DNA of 32,772 nt, from NCBI GenBank assembly GCA_964538565.1, contig CAZIGW010000032.1:1-32772 (forward strand), written 5' to 3'. A program made the position numbers and the translations under genes. Positions 15,279 through 22,666 of the stretch are shown here, piece by piece. The DNA comes from CAYVBN01 sp964538565 (GTDB taxonomy: Bacteria > Pseudomonadota > Alphaproteobacteria > Rhizobiales > Xanthobacteraceae). Numbering within the stretch: the first letter of the stretch is position 1; each line of letters begins with the position of its first letter. Under the pieces are notes generated by a model. It was given only the letters and a program-made list of their open reading frames with translations. It had not been told where the DNA came from and did not search any database.

Positions 15279-15918
15279 CGCCGCGCATCCGGCGCGGTCG
15301 TCGTCGGCGCGCCGGACGTGGCGGCGCCGCGTTCGCATCCGAACCCGTCCGGGTCGTCGCAGGCGCGTCGCGCGGCGCTCGCGCGACCGCAATCCGACGC
15401 GCGACGACGTCCGCGAGCGTCGAGGCGAGGGCTGCGACGGAGGCGCGCACAGGGACGGCGCGATGCGAATCGGAGGTCTCGAGTCGCCTCACGCGGCCGG
15501 AATCGGCGTCCGAACCCGCTCCCGGGGGATTTTCCGAAAAAAAATTTTCGGGGCCGATTTTCGCCTCTCCGGCGCCCTCGACGCCCCGCCGCGATCGTCC
15601 GCCGCGAATTCGCGCGCGCGCATCGACGGCAAACGATCCAAAAATAAACAGTGGAGAAGGCCGCGTTTCATGCGGGTTTCTCGCGAAGCGCAAGAATTTG
15701 TCCCGAACACTTTCTCTGCCGACGCAATGCTCGTCGCGACTTGACAAGAAGATCGGCCGGCGAGGTTGGAGGGCGCTTTCGCTCTACCGGGGCGTACACC
15801 CTTCGTTAAGCGGAGTCGCTGTTTTTTTCGTTGTGCTGTAGTAATCGGAGTGCAGTGCACGTCGATTCGCGACTGCACTGTTCCGACATCGCCACTCACT
15901 CATTGCTAGGAGGGCAGC
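15279..15918. other. Long intergenic region upstream of the lysine-rich peptide gene
   Basis: A GC stem (CCGCGC 15281-15286, GCGCGG 15292-15297) follows gatB and may terminate it, without a T-tract. An AT-rich symmetric element CCGAAAA-AAAA-TTTTCGG spans 15534-15551. From about 15640 the sequence is less GC-rich and probably carries the promoter of the gene at 15919; TTGACA is present at 15741-15746, but no matching -10 is convincing. An inverted repeat lies at 15849-15879. Confidence 0.45.
15849..15879 (+). promoter_or_regulatory. Inverted repeat in the leader of the lysine-rich peptide gene
   Basis: AGTGCAGT (15849-15856) and ACTGCACT (15872-15879) are perfect inverse complements separated by 15 bases. 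They lie 40-70 bases before the start codon at 15919. They could be a repressor operator or an mRNA hairpin. Confidence 0.35.
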
Positions 15919-16005
15919 ATGGCGAAGAAGGCAAAGTCGAAGACGAAGTCTGCGGCGAAGAAAACCGCGAAGAAGACGAAGCGCAAGACGGCGAAGCGGA
16001 AGTAA
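15919..16005 (+). CDS. 28-residue lysine-rich histone H1-like peptide
   Basis: This very short frame encodes 28 residues made almost only of Lys, Ala, Thr, Arg and Ser: MAKKAKSKTKSAAKKTAKKT, then KRKTAKRK. An excellent Shine-Dalgarno sequence, AGGAGG at 15908-15913, stands five bases before the ATG, and a perfect hairpin begins eight bases after the stop. These two signals make it a real gene despite its size. The composition resembles the (A)KK-repeat tails of bacterial histone H1-like proteins, which bind nucleic acid; here there is no other domain. DNA, RNA or ribosome binding is inferred from charge alone. It stands alone between gatB and the PsiF-type gene. Confidence 0.75.
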   Translation: MAKKAKSKTKSAAKKTAKKTKRKTAKRK

Positions 16006-16012
16006 GACTCCG

Positions 16013-16034
16013 CTTCGAAGCTCCGGCTTCGAAG
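16013..16034 (+). terminator. Hairpin after the lysine-rich peptide gene
   Basis: CTTCGAAGC (16013-16021) and GCTTCGAAG (16026-16034) form a perfect nine-base stem with a TCCG loop. No T-tract follows, so it may stabilise the mRNA end rather than terminate. Confidence 0.5.
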
Positions 16035-16400
16035 GCTGTCGACGACTTCTTGTGAGCCGGCGACATCGAAGTGCAGATCGCCACGCGGTCGCCAGTAGGT
16101 GACACCGGTTCAGGTCGAAGACGGAGGGCGTCGGCGAGACCGAGATTCGAACATCCCTGGTTCCTTCTCCCGATCGATCCAGTGGACTTGACGCACAGGC
16201 GACCGCCATGCGTCACCTTCGGCGGCCAGACCGTCGAGTGGGTTCGATCTCTCGGCTCTCTCGCCGACGCCCTCATTTCGTTCGGGCGCCGCACCCGGTC
16301 CGTCGCCGGCTCCGGACGCGAATATCACGGGACGGCGTTTCCCCGACGGATCGTCTCCTGCTCGGTTTCCAATTCCGGTGCCCGCGTGCGCAAGAGCCGA

Positions 16401-16428
16401 CGGGGCGCCCCGCGACCGAGGCGCCCCG
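16401..16428 (-). terminator. GC-rich hairpin after the PsiF-repeat gene
   Basis: CGGGGCGC (16401-16408) and GCGCCCCG (16421-16428) form an eight-base stem 24 bases past the stop codon at 16453 of the minus-strand gene. The T-tract is poor. Confidence 0.45.
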
Positions 16429-16452
16429 CCGACGCATGTGAAAGCGTGCCGA

Positions 16453-16671
16453 TCAGCTCTTCAGGCAGGCGCTCAGGAACTTGCGATAGGCCTCGCGGCC
16501 CTTGACGCCGGTCTTCGCCTTCTCATCTTTCCACTTGGCAGCGCAATCCTTCATCTTCTGCTGTTGCGCCGACAGCTTCTTCTGCGGCGCCTGCTCCTGG
16601 GCGAACGCCGGTGAGCTCGCCGTCAGGGCGAGAAACGCGGCCGCGCAGGCCGCAACCATCAGACGTTTCAT
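16453..16671 (-). CDS. PsiF-repeat periplasmic protein
   Basis: The 72-residue product has a signal peptide (MKRLMVAACAAAFLALTASS, cut after PAFA at residue 24) and one PsiF repeat. The repeat reads QQQKMKDC, AAKWKDEKAKT, GVKGREAYRKFLSACLK, with the conserved Cys43 and Cys69 that could pair. PsiF was named for phosphate-starvation induction in Escherichia coli; its function is unknown, and Pho control is not shown here. The ATG at 16671 is preceded by AGGAGA at a good distance; the open frame reaches back to 16881 without support. Confidence 0.88.
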   Translation of the reverse strand: MKRLMVAACAAAFLALTASSPAFAQEQAPQKKLSAQQQKMKDCAAKWKDEKAKTGVKGREAYRKFLSACLKS

Positions 16672-16957
16672 CGGCTCTCCTCGGTCCGAAAGTCGCTGCA
16701 TCGTCGATGTCGCTGCGGTCATCGATGCGGCGGTGGTATCTTGCAGCTGTACAACCATAAGAGGAAAAATGCCATGAAGTCTACTCTCTCTTGAACGGCT
16801 GCGTGCCGCGCAGATGCGCCAGACCGTCGGCGGGGAGCAGCCATGCCGCCGGGCGAGAACGCGGCGGTTGCCGAGGGGCAATCGAATCCCTACCAGTCAG
16901 GCGGTCGCGCTCGCGGCCTGAATTCCCTTTCGAGCGGATTTATCGACGGAGTTGCTG

Positions 16958-17794
16958 ATGCCCCGTGCCAGATCGAGCACGAAGTCCACTGGTCGCGCTG
17001 CCAAGGCGGCCGCCAGGCGTTCGAAGACGGTTCGCAAGGAGAAGCCCACGGGAAAATCCGTCGGCGCGAAGCCGAAGGCGGCGGTCGCCACGCGACGGCA
17101 GACGAAGCCGTTCGACCTCTACTTCTGGTCGACGCCGAACGGCTGGAAGATTTCCATCATGCTCGAGGAGTGCGGGCTGCCGTACGCCATGCACCCGGTC
17201 AACATTTCCAGGGGCGAGCAGTTCACGCCGGAATTCCTGGCGATCTCACCCAACAACCGCATCCCGGCGATCGTCGATCCGCAGGGGCCGGGCGGCCGCC
17301 CGATCTCGGTGTTCGAATCCGGAGCGATCCTGCTCTATCTCGGCCGCAAGACCGGCAAGCTCTATCCGGCCGACGAGCGCGGCCGCGTCGAGGTCGAGCA
17401 ATGGCTGATGTGGCAGATGGGCGGTCTCGGTCCGATGGCCGGGCAGGCGCATCACTTCCGCCAGTACGCGCCCGAGAAGATCGCCTACGCGATCGAGCGC
17501 TACACCAACGAATGCAACCGCCTCTACGGCGTGATGAACAAGCGGCTCGCCGACCGCGAGTTCCTTGCCGGCAGATATTCGATCGCCGACATCGCCTGCG
17601 TCGGCTGGGTGAGCCTGTGGGAACGCCAGGGACAGAACATCGACGAGTTTCCCCACCTCAAGCGCTGGCTGGAGACGATGCTGGCGCGTCCGGCCGTCCA
17701 GCGCGGGAAGGCGCTGACGGTCGCGGAGGCGGCGAAGGTCGATATGCGCGATCCCGAGGTGCAGAAGGTGCTGTTCAATCAGCGGGCGCGCTGA
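16958..17794 (+). CDS. Glutathione S-transferase family protein with basic N-terminal extension
   Basis: A 278-residue cytoplasmic protein of the YfcG/YghU-like glutathione transferase group. The thioredoxin-fold domain (about residues 51-135) contains FDLYFWSTPNGWKISIMLEE, with the Asn-Gly site used in place of Cys or Ser, then NISRGEQFTPEFLAISPNNR, IPAIVD and the glutathione-binding FESGAILLYLG. The alpha-helical domain follows, ending with SIADIACVGW and a C-terminal tail. The unusual part is residues 1-50, rich in Lys, Arg, Ala, Ser and Thr (RSSTKSTGRAAKAAARRSKT and onward), resembling an H1-type tail. The ATG at 16958 has CGGAG six bases before it. The last 16 bases overlap the convergent DUF2147 gene. 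Confidence 0.9.
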   Translation: MPRARSSTKSTGRAAKAAARRSKTVRKEKPTGKSVGAKPKAAVATRRQTKPFDLYFWSTPNGWKISIMLEECGLPYAMHPVNISRGEQFTPEFLAISPNNRIPAIVDPQGPGGRPISVFESGAILLYLGRKTGKLYPADERGRVEVEQWLMWQMGGLGPMAGQAHHFRQYAPEKIAYAIERYTNECNRLYGVMNKRLADREFLAGRYSIADIACVGWVSLWERQGQNIDEFPHLKRWLETMLARPAVQRGKALTVAEAAKVDMRDPEVQKVLFNQRAR

Positions 17795-18309
17795 ACGGAG
17801 CGGTGCGCGCCCTCGGCCGCCGCCTCGCGCGTCCAGGTCTCGCTGTTGCACAGCGCCATGACGCAGCCCTCGACCACCAGGCTCGTCGGTGTCTTGAGCG
17901 TCATGCTGCCCGAGTATGTCTTGCCGCGATCGGTGCTGTAGACGGAGCCCACCCACTTGTCGGCCGTGCCGGCCGGATGCATGCCGCTGACGACCTGCAC
18001 GCCGACGAGCGGCCGGTTGCGTCGCGACGCGTCGGCGTTGTTGGCGTCGGTGCGCGGACGGCCGGTCGCCGGATCGTTCGCGTCGCGCAGCCAGATGATC
18101 GTTCCGCACAGCGCGCCGCCGCAGTCGCCCACGCGCACCTTGGCGCGGCCTCCCTGTGTAAGCCACGTGCCGCTTGGATCGCCCGCGAAGGCGAGCGGGG
18201 CGGCCGCGAGCGTGAGGAGGCCCGCGAGCGCGCCGGCGCGCAGCGCGTGGCGGCACGAACGCGCGGAGGCGCGGGATTTCGAAGCGGCGGGCAGCAGGGT
18301 GAACATCAT
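17779..18309 (-). CDS. DUF2147 family exported protein
   Basis: This 176-residue exported protein has a signal peptide with a long basic front (about 1-42, hydrophobic AGALAGLLTLAAAPLAFA) and a DUF2147 domain. Domain hallmarks are GTWLTQGGRAKVRVGDCGGALCGTI near the mature start, GVQVVSGM in the middle, and WVGSVYSTDRGKTYSGSMTL followed by a Cys-containing strand (LVVEGCVMALCNSETW). Family members are small beta-barrel periplasmic proteins of unknown function. ATG codons stand at 18309 and 18306, and the choice is uncertain because no strong ribosome site is present. Its 3' end overlaps the glutathione transferase gene by 16 bases on the other strand. Confidence 0.85.
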   Translation of the reverse strand: MMFTLLPAASKSRASARSCRHALRAGALAGLLTLAAAPLAFAGDPSGTWLTQGGRAKVRVGDCGGALCGTIIWLRDANDPATGRPRTDANNADASRRNRPLVGVQVVSGMHPAGTADKWVGSVYSTDRGKTYSGSMTLKTPTSLVVEGCVMALCNSETWTREAAAEGAHRSVQRAR

Positions 18310-18726
18310 GGAGAACCTGTCTGGTGAGGGCGAAGATCTATACCGAGGAGGACCTGGGAGCCAAGGACACGCCCGGCTCTGCCCGGACTTGATCCACAGG
18401 CTTCGCGCCGCAAGTGCCCCCCTTGCGTCAACAAGCGGGCGCGTCGGCCTGCAGCCGTTCGGCACGATGGTTATCGCTGCGTCAACCGGGAGGGTCACGG
18501 TTCCATCGGCGCAGCGGAGAAAAGCCGGAAAATGCGGCGCTTCTATGCTTAAGCGACGGTTGCGCCGATCGTGACCGCGGCGGCGTTCACGCCCGATTCA
18601 TCGCGACGCTTAAATCACGATTCAAATTTTCATTTGAACATTGCGGCACCCGATCGGGCTTCGGTCGGGACGAGGAGCGCGATGCAGAACGCACGCGCCG
18701 GGGCAAAAAGGCCAGGGGAGGCCACA
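18310..18726. other. Intergenic regulatory region between divergent genes
   Basis: This divergent region carries the promoters of the DUF2147 and Sel1-type genes. The part near 18600-18640 is distinctly AT-rich and holds the inverted repeat at 18621-18638. No gene is supported. Confidence 0.45.
18621..18638. promoter_or_regulatory. AT-rich inverted repeat, possible operator
   Basis: TTCAAAT (18621-18627) and ATTTGAA (18632-18638) are perfect inverse complements with a four-base TTTC spacer. The element lies about 90 bases before the Sel1-type gene at 18727, where a regulator could bind. Confidence 0.4.
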
Positions 18727-18993
18727 ATGGCTCGTTTGGAAGTTCAGGACTTGGAGGCGGCGGCGCTCGGCGAGAGCAACGCCGCGGAGGACATCTTCTT
18801 TCAGCTCGGCATGATGTATTCGACCGGAAGTTCCGTCCCGGCCGACTACGTCACCGCGCACAAGTGGTTCAACATCGCGGCGATGCGCGGCCACAAGGAC
18901 GCGATCCGGCTGCGGCGCGAGATCGCCGAGATGATGTCGGAAACCGAGATCGCCGCCGCTCAGCGCGCCGCGCGCGACTGGCTCAGGCATTGA
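18727..18993 (+). CDS. Small Sel1-like repeat protein
   Basis: The 88-residue protein contains one Sel1-like (TPR-related) helix pair: AEDIFFQLGMMYSTGSSVPA, DYVTAHKWFNIAAMRGHKDA and a C-terminal helix IRLRREIAEMMSETEIAAAQ. The FQLGMMYSTG...AHKWFNIAAMRG pattern is the classical Sel1 signature. It is cytoplasmic, with no signal peptide or membrane segment. GGGGAGG (18714-18720) stands before the ATG at 18727, which is therefore preferred to the longer frame from 18571. Similar short single-repeat proteins are common in rhizobia; the partner is unknown. Confidence 0.85.
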   Translation: MARLEVQDLEAAALGESNAAEDIFFQLGMMYSTGSSVPADYVTAHKWFNIAAMRGHKDAIRLRREIAEMMSETEIAAAQRAARDWLRH

Positions 18994-19004
18994 CCCGGTT
19001 GCAT

Positions 19005-19031
19005 GCGTCGGGGCGCGTCGCGCCCCGACGC
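19005..19031 (+). terminator. Strong hairpin after the Sel1-type gene
   Basis: GCGTCGGGGCGC (19005-19016) and GCGCCCCGACGC (19020-19031) form a perfect 12-base stem with a GTC loop, 11 bases past the stop codon. The T-tract is short, but the stem is very stable. Confidence 0.65.
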
Positions 19032-19155
19032 GTTGAACGACCCACGCGACCGCCGCATGCCGGCCACGGTTGTGGCGGCCGGCGCGACGTTTGACCCGAC
19101 CCCCGGACCGGCCGTTCTTGCCAAGGCACCGGGTGTCGGGCATATGGGCAGCGAC

Positions 19156-19248
19156 GGAGACGTGGCCGAGTGGCTGAAGGCGGCGGTTTGCTAAACCGTT
19201 ATACGGTCTAAAGCCGTATCGAGGGTTCGAATCCCTCCGTCTCCGCCA
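19156..19248 (+). tRNA. tRNA-Ser (anticodon GCU)
   Basis: The 93-base sequence folds as a class II tRNA. The acceptor stem GGAGACG (19156-19162) pairs with CGTCTCC (19238-19244), followed by discriminator G and an encoded CCA. The anticodon loop TTGCTAA sits between GCGGT and ACCGT and gives anticodon GCT, reading AGC and AGU serine codons. The long variable arm (ATACGG...CCGTAT) and the TTCGAATC T-loop are typical of tRNA-Ser. Confidence 0.97.
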
Positions 19249-19770
19249 CGAACGCGCAAGACCTCCACGCCTTCGGCGGTTCCGCCGCAATCGGCCCTTT
19301 CTTCGCTCCGGCGGATGATCGCGGCCGGTGCCGAGGCGCGTCGAACGGTGATCCGCCAGTAGCCCCGGGCGACTCGCACGCGCGCCGCCGTTCTCGCGCG
19401 TCTGCCGCTTCGAGCGGAACCTCCGCGCCGGGCGGACGTTTACGTTCCGCTCTTGAACCTTCGCGCGGCGTCGAAACGGTCGCATGTCGCTTCGGTGAGC
19501 GAGCGAGTCGGCCGGCGCGGAGGTCCCCGTCACCCCGTTCCTGCCGCGGCGGTGAAAGCGTTCAGCCGTGTCCCTCTCGCCTGCTCCCGCGTTCGTCATC
19601 CGCGCCTGCCCGCACCGACGTGTCCCCGCGCATGTCGCGGGAGAAGTTCGCCGCGGCGGCATCGGATGACAGCGATGAATGGCTCGCAAGTGCAGAGGTC
19701 CTGAACTACCGCCGTAAAGCGAACTCCACCAGGAGATGGAGCGACGCGGCGGGGAGGAAGGGAGGTCGTC
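19249..19770. other. Intergenic region after tRNA-Ser
   Basis: No supported gene. It holds a consensus-perfect EcfG-type promoter (19416-19440) nested in a nine-base inverted repeat, GAGCGGAAC (19412-19420) and GTTCCGCTC (19444-19452). A small hairpin, CCCGCG (19625-19630) with CGCGGG (19636-19641), lies further on, before the gene at 19771. Confidence 0.5.
19416..19440 (+). promoter_or_regulatory. EcfG-type general stress promoter
   Basis: GGAAC (19416-19420), exactly 16 bases, then CGTT (19437-19440) matches the EcfG (general stress sigma factor) consensus fully. The next gene on this strand is the GlsB/YeaQ-type stress membrane protein at 19771, about 330 bases away, implying a long leader or an intervening short RNA. 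Confidence 0.5.
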
Positions 19771-20085
19771 GTGGGCAACATCATTTGGATCATCGTCATC
19801 GGCTTTGTCGCCGGCCTCATCGCGCGCTTCATCTCGCCGGGGCCGAGCAATCCAAGCGGGTTCATCCTGACGACGATCCTCGGCATCGTCGGCGCATTCG
19901 TCGCCACGTTCATCGGCCAGACGATCGGCTGGTATCGGCTCGACCAGGGTGCAGGCCTGATCGGCGCGACCGTCGGCGCGATCGTCGTCCTCTTCGTGTG
20001 GAACAGGCTCGTTGCTCATCACGTGATCCGCGATCCGGGTGTGCCGACCGGCGCCGGCGGAACGCCGACGCGGCGCTGGCTCTAG
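19771..20085 (+). CDS. GlsB/YeaQ/YmgE family stress-response membrane protein
   Basis: A 104-residue inner-membrane protein of the transglycosylase-associated (GlsB/YeaQ) family. Three hydrophobic glycine-rich segments are visible: IIWIIVIGFVAGLIARFI, FILTTILGIVGAFVATFIG and LIGATVGAIVVLFVWNRLV. The G.LIARFI and GIVGAF.G patterns are typical. The usual length is about 80-90 residues; the extra C-terminal tail is hydrophilic. The start is a GTG at 19771 with GGGAGG a few bases before it. Family members are often induced by general stress, which fits the EcfG-type site upstream; its exact function is unknown. Confidence 0.88.
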   Translation: MGNIIWIIVIGFVAGLIARFISPGPSNPSGFILTTILGIVGAFVATFIGQTIGWYRLDQGAGLIGATVGAIVVLFVWNRLVAHHVIRDPGVPTGAGGTPTRRWL

Positions 20086-20275
20086 GCGCTCCCCGAACGC
20101 CGCATCCGGTTCGCCGGATGATGCTCAGGCCGGGCAGACAGGACGCTTCGCTCGTTTTGAAGCGTCATCGCCGGCTGGCGCACATCGGCCGGCAGGACTG
20201 CCGTCCGGCACGCGCCGTTTCGCCCGCGCGTTGGGCGATGTGGCGCAAGCCCACAACAGCGAGCAGGAGGCCACA

Positions 20276-20929
20276 ATGGGACTTCTCGACGTTCTCAGGG
20301 GAATGCAAAACGGCCCGCGCGGCGAGCGCCAGCCGCAAGCGAGCAGCAGCGGCGGGATGTCGCCGATGATGATGGCCTTGCTGGGCCTGCTCGCCTACAA
20401 GGCGGTGAGCGGCGGTCTCGGCAACATGCTTGGCGGCCGTACGAATACGTCGGACAGCGGCAATCGTCCGGCTCCGACGCCTTCGGGCGACGCGGCGCCA
20501 GCCGGCGAGGGAACGCAAGGCGGTCTCGGCGGTCTGCTCGGCGGACTGCTGGGCGGCGCAGGAACGGGCAGCCGACCGGGCGGAAGCCTGGGCGACATGA
20601 TTCCGGGCGGGCTGGGCGGCCTACTCGGTGGCGCGGCGTCCGACTCCGTCCTGAGCGGTGGGCTCGGCAATCTCCTCAAGGACCTGGAGAACAGCGGCCA
20701 CGGAGACAAGGCGCAATCGTGGGTGAGCACCGGCGAGAACAAGCAGATCGCACCGAACGAGCTCGAGTCGGCCGTCGGAGCCGACACGATCGATGCGCTC
20801 GGCCGGCAGACCGGCATGAACCGCGATGACCTGCTCAGGGGGCTCAGCCAACATCTGCCCGAATTCGTCGACCGGCTGACACCGCAGGGGCGAGTCCCGA
20901 CCGAGGAAGAAGCGGCCAGCATGGGCTGA
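20276..20929 (+). CDS. YidB-like (DUF937) protein
   Basis: The 217-residue product begins MGLLDVLRGMQNG, the usual start of YidB/DUF937 proteins, followed by a Met-rich hydrophobic patch (MSPMMMALLGLLAYKAV). A glycine/leucine repeat zone (GGLGGLLGGLLGG and relatives, about 90-140) comes next. The conserved C-terminal domain reads LLKDLENSGHGDKAQSWVST, GENKQIAPNELESAVG and LSQHLPEFVDRLTPQGRVPT. AGGAGG (20265-20270) lies before the ATG at 20276. The function of the family is unsettled. It follows the GlsB-type gene by 190 bases on the same strand and may share stress control; that is inference. Confidence 0.88.
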   Translation: MGLLDVLRGMQNGPRGERQPQASSSGGMSPMMMALLGLLAYKAVSGGLGNMLGGRTNTSDSGNRPAPTPSGDAAPAGEGTQGGLGGLLGGLLGGAGTGSRPGGSLGDMIPGGLGGLLGGAASDSVLSGGLGNLLKDLENSGHGDKAQSWVSTGENKQIAPNELESAVGADTIDALGRQTGMNRDDLLRGLSQHLPEFVDRLTPQGRVPTEEEAASMG

Positions 20930-21315
20930 GCCGCGCCGCCTCGTCCTCGAGAGGTCTTCAAGGGCGCCGGCGTAAAGCTCCGAGAGCGAACGTTCGTCGT
21001 GCCGTCCGGGCCATTGCGCACCCTGAACCCGTCAGCGGTGACGTTGCGGGATCCGGTCTCTCTCGGCCCGCACAGGTCGGCATGTCCCGGAAAATCCTGA
21101 ACGCACGCTGCTCGGCGCCGACGAGCGTGCGATGGCGATGCCGAGCAGCGTTGCGGTCCAACCATCGGACTCTCTGCGCTCACCGCGTCCGTGCGATGAA
21201 AATTTCCATGCACATCCTGCCGGTCAGGTTCGGCCAACGCGCGGGTTCGCCGCGCGTCGCCTCGCTGCTAACATGATTGCGTTCAAAAAAGGCCGGTAGC
21301 CTCAGGGAGGACATC
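20930..21315. other. Intergenic region before the sugar dehydrogenase gene
   Basis: No gene is supported and no convincing terminator is seen after the YidB-type gene. The last 60 bases contain AGGGAGG (21304-21310), the ribosome site of the next gene. A promoter cannot be placed with confidence. Confidence 0.4.
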
Positions 21316-22587
21316 ATGAAGACAGTTCTACGGGGCGCCGTCTCGGCGCTCGCTCTGTCGTTCGCGTCGCTGGCCTCGGCTCAACCCGCACAGCAACCGC
21401 CGGGGAATCTCGAAAAGCTCTCCGAGTTCAGGAGCACCGGGACGCCACTCGAGCTTCCGCAGGTGCCGCAGGGCGGCGCAAAGGCGGCCGCCCTGGCCAA
21501 GAACCTCGCCCGCATCAAATTGCCCCGCGGTTTCCACATCGGCCTCTACGCGATCGTGCCGGATGCGCGGCACATCGCCGTCGGACCGCAGGGCGTCGTC
21601 ACCTTCGTGGGCACGCGCAAGACCAAGCTCTACGCCGTGACTGACCGCGACAAGGACCGGGTCGCCGACGACGTGAAGGAATTCGCGCCCTCGATCACCT
21701 TCAAGATCCCGAACGGCGTCTGCTTCTCGCGCGACGGCATGCTCTATGTCGTCGAGCAGAACCGCGTGCTGGTGTTTCCGGCCGCCGAATTCTTCTACGA
21801 GGGGCCCGACGTCGCCGCGTTCGTGGTGGTCAAGCAGGGCGAACTCATCCCGGCCGACGCGGAATCCTACAATCACACCGCGCGCGTGTGCCGCGTCGGT
21901 CCGGACAACAAGCTCTACGTGACGCTCGGTCAGCCGTTCAACGTCCCGCCGGCGGCGCGGCTCGACGAATTCAAGAAGTACGGCATCGGCGGCATCATCC
22001 GCATGGACCAGGACGGCAAGAACCGTGAGATCTTCGCCTCGGGCATCCGCAATTCGGTCGGCCTCGATTTCAATCCGAAGGACAAGTCGCTCTGGTTCAC
22101 CGACAACCAGGTCGACGGCATGGGCGACGATATCCCGCCCGGCGAGCTCAACCGCGCCGACAAGCCGGGCATGAACTTCGGCTTCCCGTGGTACGGCGGC
22201 GGCAAGGTCCGCACCGTCGAGTACAAGGACCAGACGCCGCCGGCGGGCATCACGTTCCCGCAGGTCGAGATGGTGGCGCATGCCGCCGACCTCGGCATGA
22301 CGTTCTATCCGGGACAGATGTTTCCGGCGAAGTATCGCGGCGGGATCTTCTCGGCCCAGCACGGATCGTGGAACCGCACCGTGCCGGTCGGCGCGCGCGT
22401 GATGTTCACGAGCCTCAAGGAGGACGGCACGGCGGACAAGACCGAGCCGTTCGCCGAGGGCTGGCTGACCGACAACGGCGAGTATCTCGGCCGACCGGTC
22501 GACGTCGCGCAACTGCCGGACGGCTCGCTGCTGGTGTCGGACGATTTCGCCGGCGCGCTCTACCGCATCTGGTACGACGGCCGCTGA
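21316..22587 (+). CDS. PQQ-dependent sugar (sorbosone-type) dehydrogenase, exported
   Basis: A 423-residue periplasmic protein with a signal peptide (MKTVLRGAVSALALSFASLA, cut after ASA at residue 22). The rest is a six-bladed propeller of the sorbosone/glucose dehydrogenase type that uses pyrroloquinoline quinone. Typical segments are LPRGFHIGLYA, ARHIAVGPQGVVTFVGTR, PNGVCFSRDGMLYVVEQNRV, GIRNSVGLDFNPKDKSLWFT, GMNFGFPWYGGG and HGSWNRTVPVGARV. AGGGAGG lies five bases before the ATG at 21316. The cytochrome c gene 79 bases downstream is the likely electron acceptor. The sugar oxidised cannot be told; PQQ synthesis genes are not in the window. Confidence 0.9.
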   Translation: MKTVLRGAVSALALSFASLASAQPAQQPPGNLEKLSEFRSTGTPLELPQVPQGGAKAAALAKNLARIKLPRGFHIGLYAIVPDARHIAVGPQGVVTFVGTRKTKLYAVTDRDKDRVADDVKEFAPSITFKIPNGVCFSRDGMLYVVEQNRVLVFPAAEFFYEGPDVAAFVVVKQGELIPADAESYNHTARVCRVGPDNKLYVTLGQPFNVPPAARLDEFKKYGIGGIIRMDQDGKNREIFASGIRNSVGLDFNPKDKSLWFTDNQVDGMGDDIPPGELNRADKPGMNFGFPWYGGGKVRTVEYKDQTPPAGITFPQVEMVAHAADLGMTFYPGQMFPAKYRGGIFSAQHGSWNRTVPVGARVMFTSLKEDGTADKTEPFAEGWLTDNGEYLGRPVDVAQLPDGSLLVSDDFAGALYRIWYDGR

Positions 22588-22666
22588 TCCGAATGGTTCT
22601 CGTCGGGGCTGGCCCTGGCCGGCCCCGGCGGGCGCCCGTCTCGACCGCAGGAATGGAATCCGAACG

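Larger units (their letters stand above)
16006..16452. other. Intergenic region between the lysine-rich gene and the PsiF gene
   Basis: It contains the hairpins at 16013-16034 and 16401-16428 and otherwise nothing that I can support as a gene. Translated frames here lack typical protein composition. Confidence 0.4.

Noticed and set aside
13584..15392. A 602-codon minus-strand frame opposite gatB
   Set aside because: It is a mirror frame of gatB with His/Arg/Asp-rich low-information sequence.
19156..19770. tRNA-Ser as integration site of a mobile element
   Set aside because: No integrase, no repeated tRNA 3' end and no foreign-looking gene follow within the window.
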